Shown here: in pieces, positions 19,789-30,734 of the stretch
Numbering within the stretch: position 1 is the first letter of the stretch
How the letters are laid out: each line of letters begins with the position of its first letter
NCBI GenBank assembly: GCA_009763385.1
Contig: CM019827.1
Location: forward strand, 89,760,314-89,824,313
DNA: 64,000 bases
Origin: Coix lacryma-jobi var. lacryma-jobi
Taxonomy: Eukaryota > Streptophyta > Magnoliopsida > Poales > Poaceae
Direction: 5' to 3'
Position numbers and translations under genes: made by a program
Notes under the pieces: generated by a model
Databases searched by the model: none
Seen by the model: the letters and a program-made list of their open reading frames with translations, nothing else
What the model was told of the DNA's origin: nothing

Positions 19789-21420
19789 GTGATGTCCGTA
19801 TCTTCACTAGAAACTTCTCAACCTGATCTAGAAGAAGACGCCCATGACTTCATCCAAGAAGAAGACACTGATTTAGATGAACCGTTAGACTTGGATGAGT
19901 CTGAACCTCCACCAAAACCCTCTATAGAGCTTAAGCCACTTCCTTCTGGGCTTAAGTATGCCTTCCTTAATGGTGATAGAGAGACTCCCGTGATCATTAG
20001 TGATCGACTTACAACGAAGAAGTTTCGAAACTCTCACCACCTCCTCGAAAAACACCGATCCATCTTAGGATATTCATTGCAAGATCTCAAGGGAATTAGT
20101 CCCGCTCTTGGCACACATCGCATTCCGATCGAACCCGATGCTACACCTTCTAGAGAGCCACAAAGGAGGCTAAACAATGCGAGAAGAAGTAGTAAAGAAG
20201 GAGGTCTTGAAGCTCTTGCACGCGGGCATAATCTACCTTGTTCCAGCGAGTGGGTCAGCCCCGTCCAAGTAGTTCCTAAAAAGGAGGAATGACGGTCGTT
20301 AAAAAAACAAAAAACGAATTGATTCCACAACGAACCATCACGGGATGGAGAATGTGCATAGACTAACGAAAACTTAACAAGGCCACAAAGAAAGACCACT
20401 TTCCGTTGCCATTCATCGATGAGATGTTGGAACGGGTAGCCAAACATTCCTTCTTTTGTTTCCTTGATGGGTACTCTCGGGGTACCATCAAATTCCAATC
20501 CATCCCGACGACCAAAGTAAGACCACGTTCACATGCCCCTATGGGACATATGCATACAGGCGCATGTCATTCGGCCTGTGCAATGCCCCTGCTTCATTTC
20601 AGAGGTGCATGATGTCCATCTTCTCGGATATGATAGAAGAAATCATGGAAGTTTTCATGGACAACTTTTCAGTCTATGGAACAACCTTTGATCACTGCTT
20701 AGAGAATCTGGACCGTGTCTTACAACGTTGTCAAGAAAAGAACTTGATCTTGATCTGGGAGAAATGCCACTTCATGGTTCGAGAAGGGATAGTGCTAGGA
20801 CATAGAGTATCTGAACGTGGAATAGAGGTAGATAGAGCTAAAATAGAAGTTATAGAACAGCTCCCACCTCCCACGAATGTTAAAGGCGTTCGCAGTTTCC
20901 TTGGCCATGCCGGTTTTTATAGAGGGTTTATAAAAGATTTTTCTCAATTGCTAGACCTTTGACAAACCTGCTAGCTAAAGACGCACCCTTTGACTTTGAC
21001 GACAGGTGCTTAGACTCTTTTTACCATCTCAAGAAAGCACTTATCTCTGCACCAGTCATTCAACCCCGTGACTGGTCGCTACCTTTTGAGATAATGTGCG
21101 ATGCCAGTGACTATGCTGTAGGACCGTCCTAGGACAGACCCAGGATAAGAAACACTATGCCATTTCCTATGCTAGTAAAACGCTAACCGGACCACAGCTA
21201 AACTATGCAACAACAGAAAAAGAACTTTTAGCTGTGGTGTTTGCTATAGACAAGTTTAGATCTTACTTGGTAGGAGCCAAGGTGATCTTCTATACCGATC
21301 ATGTAGCTCTGAAATACCTACTTACTAAGAAAGATGCTAAACCTCGGCTAATAAGATGGATCCTACTCCTCCAAGAATTTGATCTAGAAATTAAAATAAA
21401 AAGGGAGTAGAGAACTCTGT
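19789..21420 (+). pseudogene. Reverse transcriptase and RNase H, Athila-like
   Basis: The RT begins in an acidic spacer (19789 on), then LKYAFLNGDRETPVIISD, EKHRSILGYSLQDLKGISP and HRIPIEPDATPSREPQRRL (fingers), EWVSPVQVVPKKE, then a frame change. It resumes with FPLPFIDEMLERVAKHSFFCFLDGYS and CNAPASFQRCMMSIF. The catalytic motif reads FMDN at 20657-20665 instead of FMDD, so the second metal-binding aspartate is lost. FLGHAGFYRGFIKDFS closes the thumb before a stop at about 20960. RNase H follows in other frames (about 20961-21420): CDASDYAVG, HYAISYASKTL, ATTEKELLAVVFAIDKFRSYL, YTDHVALKYLL. There are at least four frame breaks. It is inactive as read. Confidence 0.85.
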
Positions 21421-21430
21421 AGCCGACCAC

Positions 21431-22775
21431 TTGTCTAGAATGCAAACTGAGGATAAACAGGACCTGTCCATCAACGACTATCTTCGAGACGACACACTCC
21501 TCAAAGTTTCAGACACCTACCCGTGGTATGCAAACATCGTCAACTACATAGTCTCAGGCTACGTACCACCTGGAGTAGACAAAAAGAAGCTTATCAAGGA
21601 GAGCTTGGTGCATCTATGGGATGACCCGTATCTCTATAGAGTATGCCAAGACGGCATACTAAGATGGTGTGTGCCCATGAACGAAGCAGTCAAGATCATG
21701 GAGAAGTGTCATGGAGCAGAGTATGGAGGCCATTATGGAACATTCCGAACCCATGCCAAGATTTGGCAAAGTGGATTCTATTGGCCTACCATGTATGAAG
21801 ACACCAAGGACTTCGTGAAGAAGTGTGCAAGGTGTCAGAAACATGGGAACATCAATGCCCGTGATGCAATGCCACTCACAATCAACCTACAAGTAGAGCT
21901 ATTCGACGCCTGGGGAATTGACTACATGGGTCCTTTCCCCCCGTCTCAAGGTTGTGAGTATATTCTGGTGGCAGTAGACTACGTATCCAAATGGGTTGAA
22001 GCCATGCCGTGCAAGTCAGCGGATTCAGTGTGCACGCAACGAAGATGTTCAAGGAAATAATATTCCCACGGTTTGGCACCCCAAGGTTAGTAATCAGCGA
22101 TGGAGGAAGCCACTTCATTGACAGAAAGTTCCGACGCTACTTAACAGAAAGAGGGATAAGGCACAATATTGGAACACCTTATCATCCACAAACAAGCGGA
22201 CAAGCAGAAACATCAAACAAGCAAATCAAGAATATTCTGCAAAAGACTGTCAATGAAATGGGGACAGCATGGAGAAGCATGCTATCAGATGCACTGTGGG
22301 CATACAGGACCGCATACAAAACTCCAATTGGTATGACCCCATACCAACTTGTATACGGCAAGACATGCCATCTGCCCGTGGAATTGGAGCATAGAGCACA
22401 CTGGGCAATAAAGAGATGGAGTATGGATTTGCCCGCAGCTGGAAGAAATAGGAAAATGCAAATCTCTGAACTAGAAGAATGGTGAGAGAAAGCCTATCAC
22501 AACGCTAGGATCTATAAGAGAGAACCAAGAAATGGCATGACAAGAGGATCAAGCAGAAGTAGTTCCATCCGGGAGACAAGGTTCTTATGTTCAACTCAAG
22601 GGTCAAGCTCTTTGGCCATGGAAAACTAAAGAGCAAATGGGAAGGACCATTCCTTGTGATCGACGCCGCAACGCATGGAGCTGTCACGCTTCAGAACACC
22701 GACGGCAACATCTTTAAGGTAAATGGCCATCGTCTTAAAGTTTTTCATGAACATGATCCCGTAAAAATGAAGTAG
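21431..22775 (+). pseudogene. Integrase of Athila-like element
   Basis: N-terminal HHCC zinc domain (CHGAEYGGHYG...H...FVKKCARCQKHG), then the DDE core: first Asp in DAWGIDYMGPFPP, second in LVISDGGSHFID, Glu in YHPQTSGQAETSNKQ. The frame changes once near 22025-22060, between the first and second catalytic Asp, and again after about 22485. The C-terminal part (22587-22775) reads FNSRVKLFGHGKLKSKWEGPFLV and ends at TAG. The enzyme would insert cDNA in the nucleus. All three catalytic residues are encoded, but not in one frame. Confidence 0.85.
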
Positions 22776-23798
22776 ACATGGTAGAGTTCAAATTACACAA
22801 CCTAAAACCTACAAGTCTCTTCTATTCATTGCTTGAACCAAATCCTAAAAGCTACTTGTCCTCGATTTCATGTCATGGTTCAAGAAGTTATAGGCTAATC
22901 TTACCTTAGGCTTTGAGGTGGGGCCCGCAGACCCCAGTTAGGGGGTTGGGCGATCCCTATATGGGCCCACCTGCAACAAGAGTTGCACAGTCCGTAGATG
23001 GGCTCGAGCCGAGTACGTGACCGCGCCGGACACCCATCAAGGGGGTCGGCGACCCACCCGCCTTAGGGAGGTTCGACTCGTAGATGAGTTCACCGCGACG
23101 AGGGGATAACAACCCCGGGAGATAAACCCAAACCCAAAACCGATGGGGTCGGCCGATCCCTACCTTACGGATTGGGACGACGGCGCAATGACCTCTCTGA
23201 AGTTGCGAGCTTTCCGCGACGATCCGTGAAGAATCTGCGTCGTAGTCGCCTGCAGTCACTATTTAAGCCTTGGACCCCTCTCCTTCTTCCTCCTACTCGC
23301 AATTCCACGCAAAGCCAGAGCCTCCTAGCCTTCCCTGCACTCTCCACCGCGACCTAAAACACTAGCCATGGCACCCACTAGCAAGCCTACGCGCCCTGCA
23401 ACACCGACGCCACGACGGGCCCTAACCGAAGATCTAGAGCAGGCCCTCGCGATCAACGTGATCGATGCGGTGCCGCTAGCCATGGTACCTCACCACCACC
23501 GGTGGGCCGGGCCGGTGGCGGGGTCCCCCGATCCCACCAGGGGTCGGCCGACCACCCCCCGTCCATCGCCTCGCGCGGCGGCATCGTCCCGCTCGTGACT
23601 CCGAGAAGGGGGATCAGGAAATCCCCTGGCCGCTCCATCACGCCGACTAGGCCGACCACGGCAACCTCGCACTGAAGGGGAAGGCCCTACTGGACGAGAA
23701 CCCACGAGCGATCACCACGACAACGGGGAGTACGGAGTACACTTCGTCATAATCCCCGTCGACGCCCACGTTCTGGAAGACCCATCGGATCATGGCCG

Positions 23799-24158
23799 GT
23801 GGGCATGGCAGGGAAGGTGGTCGTCCCTTCCCTCAACACGGAAGAGAACGGTGAGCTGCGGGAGTCCCTGGAGTCCCAGGCTTCTATTCGGCGGAGGATG
23901 GACCCTCCGTCGATCAGGGGGCCGCTGGGACAGTTCGAGGAGGAAGACGAGAAAATAGATCTGGAGAGGCTGATGCACGTCACCTCCACCCTGCAAGCAA
24001 AGAACAGGGTGTTGGAGGAGACAGTGTCAGAGTTGAAGATGGCGAATAAAGACTTAGAAGATGACTTTCGCCATCTTAAGATTAGCACCTCTGTGAAGCT
24101 CAAACGCTTCGCTAGGGCTATGGGGCGGGATGACCTCCTAGACCCCCCGTCCCCATAA
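23799..24158 (+). CDS. Small coiled-coil frame downstream of pol
   Basis: 119 codons, no homologue recognised. The N-terminus is mixed; from about residue 48 it is strongly charged with heptad-like spacing (EEEDEKIDLERLMHV, LQAKNRVLEETVSELKMANKDLEDDF), which suggests a coiled coil, then a basic tail and TAA. A second frame upstream (23368-23598, Pro/Thr/Ala-rich, starting ATGGCACCCACTAGC) may be the first part of the same product, split by indels. No signal peptide or membrane segment is visible, so it does not look like an env. Accessory frames after pol are known in Athila and Tat elements. Function unknown. Confidence 0.4.
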   Translation: MGMAGKVVVPSLNTEENGELRESLESQASIRRRMDPPSIRGPLGQFEEEDEKIDLERLMHVTSTLQAKNRVLEETVSELKMANKDLEDDFRHLKISTSVKLKRFARAMGRDDLLDPPSP

Positions 24159-25897
24159 ATAGTTTAGCTTAGGTTAGAATAAAGTTCCATGTTAGATTTA
24201 TTTTGAATTTCCAAGTTTCATCTTAGATTTATTTCTTTTGAATTTCCCTTTTAAATTTCCAATGTATTTCCCTTCTTAGAGAATAAATAAAATATATCTC
24301 ATCTCTACTGGTGTGTTTGCCACCAGTAGAGCACTTTGCATTTTACCTTTGCGTCATGTTCAGAGTTTATTTATGGAATAATTCAAGTGTGGGGGGGTCG
24401 GACGACCCCCAGATTTCATCACTGAACCACACTGAACTGCTGAGCACAGGCTGACACGCTGTAGTGCACAAAAGAGGTAAGCAAGGGGGGGGCGACCCCC
24501 GTTCTCTTGAATTTTTGAAAAGTGTTTTTGCAGATGTAAAACTGAATGGAGGAAAAAGCAAATGGCAATGACAATCACCATTTGGTGGGGTCGGCCGACC
24601 CCACCATGGTGACCTGGGCCCACCAGCTCACCTCTGCACAGTAAGCTCAACACTGCTGTCTGGTTCGTTTCCCCTTTCTCCTCTCGGTTCAAGCAGTTTT
24701 ACAATCATTCCATATTCTGAATAAAAATAAAATAAAAGCTACAAAGTGACTTGAGTTATGATTTGCTAAGAATGTTAATGACATAAAACCATGTTCTTAC
24801 ATATGTTTATACTCATGGGTAAAATAAATTAGGAAACCGTATTGACTAAGTTGTTGTTAAAAGTGAGATAAATCTTGGCTTAAGACTCAAACCTGTTTTT
24901 GTTTAAGGTGCTTAGATATTTGTTTTTGAAAATATCTCAAAACCATAGTATCATTTACTCCTCTATAGTGAGAAATACCTACCAAACCATACATATGCAT
25001 ATATGATCAAAACCTTTGACACACATGCTACTTGTTTTTCTCTTGAGTTTGGTCAAACCTTGTTGACCCTAGTCGAGAATTTTGTCATAATCCCAAGATC
25101 AAGATCACGTACACACCATCTACATATGCCACTTCTACACTGGAAGTATGCCTGCACATGCCATTCATTTCCACTCTATAGATGCTCTGTACATTAAAGT
25201 TCTACAATATCTCTCTCTCTAACTCTAGTTAGTAAAAAAAAAGAGAATTAAGGCTAAGCAAAAAAAAATTGTGGACACATGAAGGTCCACTAAAAAAATA
25301 TGGACACATGATGGTCCATTGTTGAAAAATGCTAGCCATGTCTCAAGGTAAAATAAAGTAGTGAGAGATTATATTAAAGGAGCATTCTAGTCCACATACT
25401 TTCCACACACATGCACATCTTGATCTAGGATTATGACATTCTTCCCCTTGGATCCTTGTTTTGACTTTACAATATATGCAAAACAAGTATGCTACTTTGT
25501 TTATCCCTACCAACCACTCCACATAAGCCTAATAGATTAGGATAGAACAAAAATAAGGCAATCACATGCTATGCCTTGGTGAGGAACCAAACACCTATAA
25601 GAGTGTCTTGAGAGTACTATATGAGGAGTAAGCATGAACTATGTGTTTTCCTTTCAAACTGTCCTAAAAACTCTAAGTACCAAGAACAAGAATTCAGGGA
25701 GATGACTTTGCTTTGAGATTTGTTCCTTTTCTCAACATCTAAAGGATATATGATAGATAGTACCACATAACCCATTTGTATAAACTATGTTAGGAATGAT
25801 GCTTTATGATCGTTATCATTTTAAGTATGTAATAATCACTTGTTCACTTTCTCTAACCTTTACTCGAAGATGAGCAAAGATTCAAGTGTGGGGATCT
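24159..25897 (+). mobile_element. Non-coding 3' internal region of Athila-like element
   Basis: AT-rich, without a gene. It holds one GGTCGGCCGACC palindrome at 24589-24600 and an imperfect one near 24398, a short hairpin at 24303-24331, and a block with GGACACATGA.GGTCCA repeats (25265-25320). The polypurine tract is AAGTGTGGGGA just before the 3' LTR at 25898. The order of motifs is shared with 36800-38257. Confidence 0.7.
24303..24331. repeat. Perfect hairpin, 11-bp arms
   Basis: CTCTACTGGTG and CACCAGTAGAG separated by seven bases (TGTTTGC), within the non-coding 3' region of the element. Confidence 0.85.
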
Positions 25898-27448
25898 TGT
25901 TGACGGAAGTTATAGCATGTTTTACCTTATCAAAATACAGTCAACAGGCCTCGGTATCAAGGAAGTATAGCATATAATGAGCATATTTATCACTAATAAG
26001 TTCCACTTGTACTCTTAGCTTGTGAACTTGTAGGAGATGCCAAAATGAACAAAATGAGGCCAGGTGGGCCCACCAGGGGTCGGCCGACCCCACCTTGGTG
26101 GCCACCTCGGCCAAGGTGACATGGCACGATCCAAGAGAAGCATGCTCAGGCCAATATCAACCCTTGGATCAAACATGTGCTTTTACTCAATGGTGCCAGA
26201 TGAGAAGCACATGGATTCATGGGTCCACACCGAAACCAAATGCAACCATCACCACAAGACTTGCTCCATGACATGTAGGGTCACCAAGGGAGAGAAGAAG
26301 GTGGGCCAACCCTGTCATAGGGGGGTCGGCCGACCCCCCTTTGGTGGGCCCTGGCTACACTGTTCAGCCAGTGACATCAGCACCTTCTAGAAGCAAAGTG
26401 GTGGGCCCACCTGTCATTGGCTGGGGTCGGCCGACCCCAGGGTGAACCCCATCCAATGTCGGTTGTTTGCACATGTTTCACACGTGAAGAAATCAAGGCC
26501 ATCCATCCATGGTGGTTACTATGGCGGTTTGATCCAGTGGCCAAGGAAGGAGAGCGCGGATCGCTGACGTGGCACCGCACCGGAGTAGCCGCTACTCCAC
26601 CTCCAAGCTATAAATACCCCCTAGAGCTCTTCATTTGTATGCATCCAAGGAGAGAAAGCCTACTTAGTAGCTTTAGTGTTAGAAGAGAGGGAAGGAGTGA
26701 GGAGTTCCACAGAGGAGTCCCGGCCTGTCGGGAATCTTCTCCAAGGTGCGCCTCAGCGGATGCGATTCTTCTTGTAAGTGTTAATCTGAGTCCTTCTAGT
26801 ATTTAATATTCTGGTCTGGCAATTTAAGTTTACAGTTCTTTTACTTGGCACATTGCTTTACTTTGTTGAAGTGCTCTAGGCCTAATAAGCTTAGCTTTAG
26901 AGTAGCAAGATTAGTGTAGACGTGGTGTCTAGGCTATATCTTGCTAGTGTGGACTTCTTGTCGCACTTGTGTAGACTCCTGGTGGTAGAGTGACAGACAC
27001 AGCCAGTGCTTGGAGTTCCTCTCAAGTGTTGTAGGCAAGTTGAAAATAATAGTTGGGTAGCAGCATTGCCGCCTCAGTAGTTGTTAGGTGGAAAACCTTT
27101 TAATCAACTTCTGTTTCATCCTTCGCCCCCAGTAAGGATCGAGGTGGTAAACCTCATCAGTACTCTTAGAAAACCAGTACCAGATATTGATATTAGAAAG
27201 ACCTCTCTATCCCAATTATCATATACCCTTTGATCATCCTTTGACGACCCTACTTCTAGTTAATCCACTTCACGTTCCCTATGGAAATATGATACCTGGA
27301 ATACTCCCGGTGAAAAGCTACCATTGACTACCGTGCGCTTGCGGTATATCCGTTTGCCACTTCTGGTGTCAACAAGCATCTCTGGTGCCGTTGCCGGGGA
27401 TTAGGCTCCATAGTCTAGCTCTAGTGGTTGCATTAAGAAGTGTCAACA
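25898..27448 (+). mobile_element. 3' LTR of Athila-like element
   Basis: 1551 bp, TGTTGACGGAAG...GTGTCAACA. It is nearly identical to the 5' LTR; differences include CGTCAACAGG to AGTCAACAGG and single-base indels around the GTCGGCCGAC palindromes (26078, 26324, 26425). It is followed directly by the TSD CTGCC. Confidence 0.92.
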
Positions 27449-27453
27449 CTGCC

Positions 27454-30400
27454 CTCGGACCATGCCAGGTTGTTCAGAATAGTTGCCCACGGTACCGCTG
27501 AGGCCCTGGGTTAGGCGTCAACATCTCCGTCACCGGCTCGAATAACCTTACTCTCGGCTTCACGGGAGGTACTCCGACCTACTCCGTTAAGTGTTTGACG
27601 CGTTCAATTTGACTAAAGGGACATTTCCTGAAATGGGTCATGCGACACAGACGGAGACTACTAGCACACAGAACCCATGCCCTGCTGCTCTTACATCCCA
27701 TCCGGTCTCCAATTCATTAACATATGGTTTATTCCACGATAGCACTAGGTTACTCATGAGCAGTATCCACCTATATGCGGGGGACAGGAAATCACCCGAC
27801 TTTTACCGGTCTAAGCAAGGCTAAGCATATAACGAGCCTAAACCTAAACAGGGATATCAAGATAATATTTGTAGTGGACAAGGTATAGTAGTAATGCATC
27901 AACGGTAGCAATCAATTCCCATAAACCTAATGCAACAATCATTATATCTATTGAATTTATAATCCATTTGCAACCGTAGGAGTTGAATGCTCCGGGGCTT
28001 GCCTCTTTTGAAGTCAGACGGGCGATGGTCTTGGCACTCGGCACTCGCAGGTCTTCGGCGTCAGCCCCTTCGGTCTCCTCGGGCAAGGTCTCCTCCTGGC
28101 TCAGCTCTTCCTGCTGCGGAGGCTTTTGGTCTCTCTTCTGCCGATCTTGTATGATGCATGAACGCGTATAAATAGGATGAATGCACATGAAATGTTTAGG
28201 TGATGCAACAAGCTTAATGACAAATCAGGTGATAAGCACATGCCATCTACTTCATTTTCTTCAACAAGGTAGTCAACATCATCCAATGACTTGAAAGACC
28301 TTATCACCTAATAACCCATTTAACATTCCTACTTAGTCAATTGTCAATAAGACACTTAATCGCTACATCATTATCTACTTATTTATTTTTATTTATCATC
28401 CACTTAAGTTCCCAAAAACCTATTTAAACATGCTTATAACATCAACCCATCACAAACAGTTTCAGAAAAATCTACAAAATTACTTTAGGCTAACAACATG
28501 TAATCCAGCCCACTGTCCAAATTTCAAGTCATTTGGACTTAAACACTGTTCTCTATGAAAAAGACAAACAACATGGTGAAAAGGTACTTTGAACTACACA
28601 TCCTATCAAAAAGTGTCAAACAACAAATTTCATATTTTTTTTCTGAACTTCTTAGTACAAGAGCAGTCTACAAAAATTATCAGGTTGATATCATTTATAT
28701 TTTAATTACTAAAAATCATACAAGAAACAACATTTAATCATTTTAAATGTTACTGCTAAAAATTTCACAGAACATCTTCATATTATATTTTCCTAGAAAC
28801 TACTCATTCATAAATGTAACAAAATTGGAATCACACTTTTCTGAGCTACACAGAATTAGTTATGGATTTTCTAAGTTAACAGCCAAATCCAAAATTAATT
28901 TAAACTACATACAAAAGTATCACAAAATATGCATTTGTATATTTTTAACAGGTAGCTCTAAACATTTCTAGCACAACAAAATTTGTTTCACACATCATTT
29001 GGACTTAAAATTTGTATGAATTTTAGAAGCCTTTATTCGATTTCTGCAAAAACTGGTTTATGGAAAACCTAACTAAAATGCTACGGACACCCGGCTTCAT
29101 GCACCAGCAGACACAGGGCAAAGCGCTAGACGCACCCGGCTAAACCGAGCGCTAGCGTACCCAGGCTTTCCCCTTCTGTGCTTCACTCACTGCCAGCGGG
29201 TCCCGCAGGTCAGGCGACCCCACGCCACCCAGTCAACGGGCCTACGCGTCAGAGGCAGTGCACAACCGCAGGAGTTGACCGGCGCAGCTCGCCGGCGGCG
29301 AGGTCCCCGGCGCAACCACTACACCACTAAGTTTGCCTTCGCGAGGCGGACACGGTCGGCCAAGTCTCCCGACTAGGGGCTCACCGGAGCAAGCTCGACG
29401 GCGGCCATCGCGGAGTGGCGGCGCCACGAGACGTCGGTGAGGCTTCGCCCGGCTATTCCGAGGCTCGGCGACGCGAGCACGAGCCCAAGCAAACCCTAAG
29501 CGACCTACTAGGGCGACTATCGAGCCATGTCGACCCCGGCAGTGCTCGGTGCCACGCACGGTGGCAGTCCACGGCGGACATGGCCGTGGCACGTCTTGGT
29601 TCCGGCAGAAACATGGCGGGAGAGAGGTCTCCATCTAACCCTAAGCAACTATGGTGATATTGGAGGTGAGAACGGGGCTCGTTTGGAGGTGGTTTGGCCA
29701 GAGATGGCCGGACCACGCTTTGGTCACGGCAGCGGCCATAGCGAGAGCTCGAGGTTGGCACTCGGCGTTCCGCCGGCTAGAGAGAAGAAGAGGGGAAACC
29801 ATCCCTTGCAGGCGAGAGAGGAGGTTAGGGCAGAGAGATTGGCGGAAGGAATCGGGCGGCGGTGCTTCGAGCAGTGAGCAATCGCTCGCCAGAGTTCGGC
29901 GGGCGGCGGCGGCATTTGCGAACTGGAGAAGATGGAGTAGTGGGAGGCGAGCGAGTGAGTGAGCAACCGGTTGCAAGCGCGAGTGGGAGAGGAGGCAAAG
30001 CCGATGCATCACACGGATGCAATGCACCTGGTCGCTTCCTGTCGGGCCATCCCGACCGGGTGCGGCGGCGGCCAGGAATCGGCGGCCACGCGGCGACGGG
30101 GCAGAGAGGGGACAGGGAGTTCCTGTCAGCTCGGCGGAAACCACGGGCGCGGCGAGCGGCGGTTTGTGTGGCGGCGAGGTGGTCTCGCGATGGCAGCAGC
30201 GTTTCGTCGGCGTATGACATGCGAGCAAGCGGCGGGCGCGCGGAGGAGGGAGAAAGAGGGGCTGACAGGTGGGGCCCATGGTGTTTAAAAACTAAAGAGG
30301 TTTTTGCTAATTTCTTTTCTGCCCTACAACTCCCAAACTAAGCCGAATTAGGAAAAGGTCCTAAAAGCAAAGTTGCTTAGAATTTTGCAAGGAACAATTC

Positions 30401-30711
30401 ATTTTTAAGGCTCAAGTCCAAATTCTGCTTAGAAAAGTAATTTTACTCCTAGCCCATTTTTCTAATGTAAGAAATGACATTTAAGTGACTTTTTCTGGAA
30501 AAGTGCTTTTAAGAAAAGTTGCTCCTTTCACCAAGATCTACAACTTTGGTTTAAGGCACTTGGTCAAAACACAAAGCAAATCATAGCTACACTAGAAACT
30601 AGGCAAGGACTTAAACAAACATACACACAAATGCACATGAAATGATGGCATGCTATGCTCATGCTATCTCAAGTTATGCATTTATGGTTGCTTAACACCT
30701 AGGGTGTTACA
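27454..30711 (-). mobile_element. Tekay/Del-like chromovirus 3' LTR, second piece
   Basis: Continues the LTR begun at 15746 and ends AGGGTGTTACA at 30711, i.e. starts TGTAACACCCTAGGTG in element orientation, the usual Tekay/Del-type terminus. It abuts a polypurine tract at 30712. Combined with the first piece the LTR is about 4.25 kb, long but within the range of this lineage. It contains an AT-rich part (28300-29080) and a GC-rich part (29100-30290). No gene was recognised. Confidence 0.85.
29100..30290. other. GC-rich block inside chromovirus LTR
   Basis: Sharp rise in G+C against AT-rich neighbours. Open frames run on both strands (212 codons at 29641-30279 minus; 159 codons at 29862-30341 plus) but they are Arg/Ala/Pro-rich, overlap in several frames and show no domain. 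The position near the LTR start in element orientation suggests a promoter or leader region. Confidence 0.5.
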
Positions 30712-30726
30712 GCCCTCCCCTCCTTA
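30712..30726 (-). promoter_or_regulatory. Polypurine tract of chromovirus
   Basis: AAGGAGGGGAGGGC on the minus strand directly upstream of the TGTAACACCC LTR start; it primes plus-strand DNA synthesis. Confidence 0.85.
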
Positions 30727-30734
30727 AAGAAATC

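Larger units (their letters stand above)
16742..27448 (+). mobile_element. Complete Athila-like Ty3/gypsy retrotransposon, TSD CTGCC
   Basis: Two closely similar LTRs (16742-18274 and 25898-27448), both TGTTGACGGAAG...GTGTCAACA, enclose an internal region with a tRNA-Asp-type PBS and gag, protease, RT, RNase H and integrase remains on the plus strand. A long non-coding 3' part with a small extra frame follows. The 5-bp duplication CTGCC (16737-16741 and 27449-27453) proves a single insertion into the LTR of the chromovirus. Athila lineage is inferred from the RT and gag sequence style (CNAPASFQRCMMSIFSDM; QHFYLGL). Coding parts carry several frameshifts and a catalytic substitution, so it is not autonomous as read. 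The similar LTRs imply a fairly recent insertion. Confidence 0.93.

Noticed and set aside
29641..30341. 212-codon minus and 159-codon plus frames as possible genes
   Set aside because: GC-rich, Arg/Ala/Pro-biased, overlapping on both strands, inside an LTR, with no recognisable motif.
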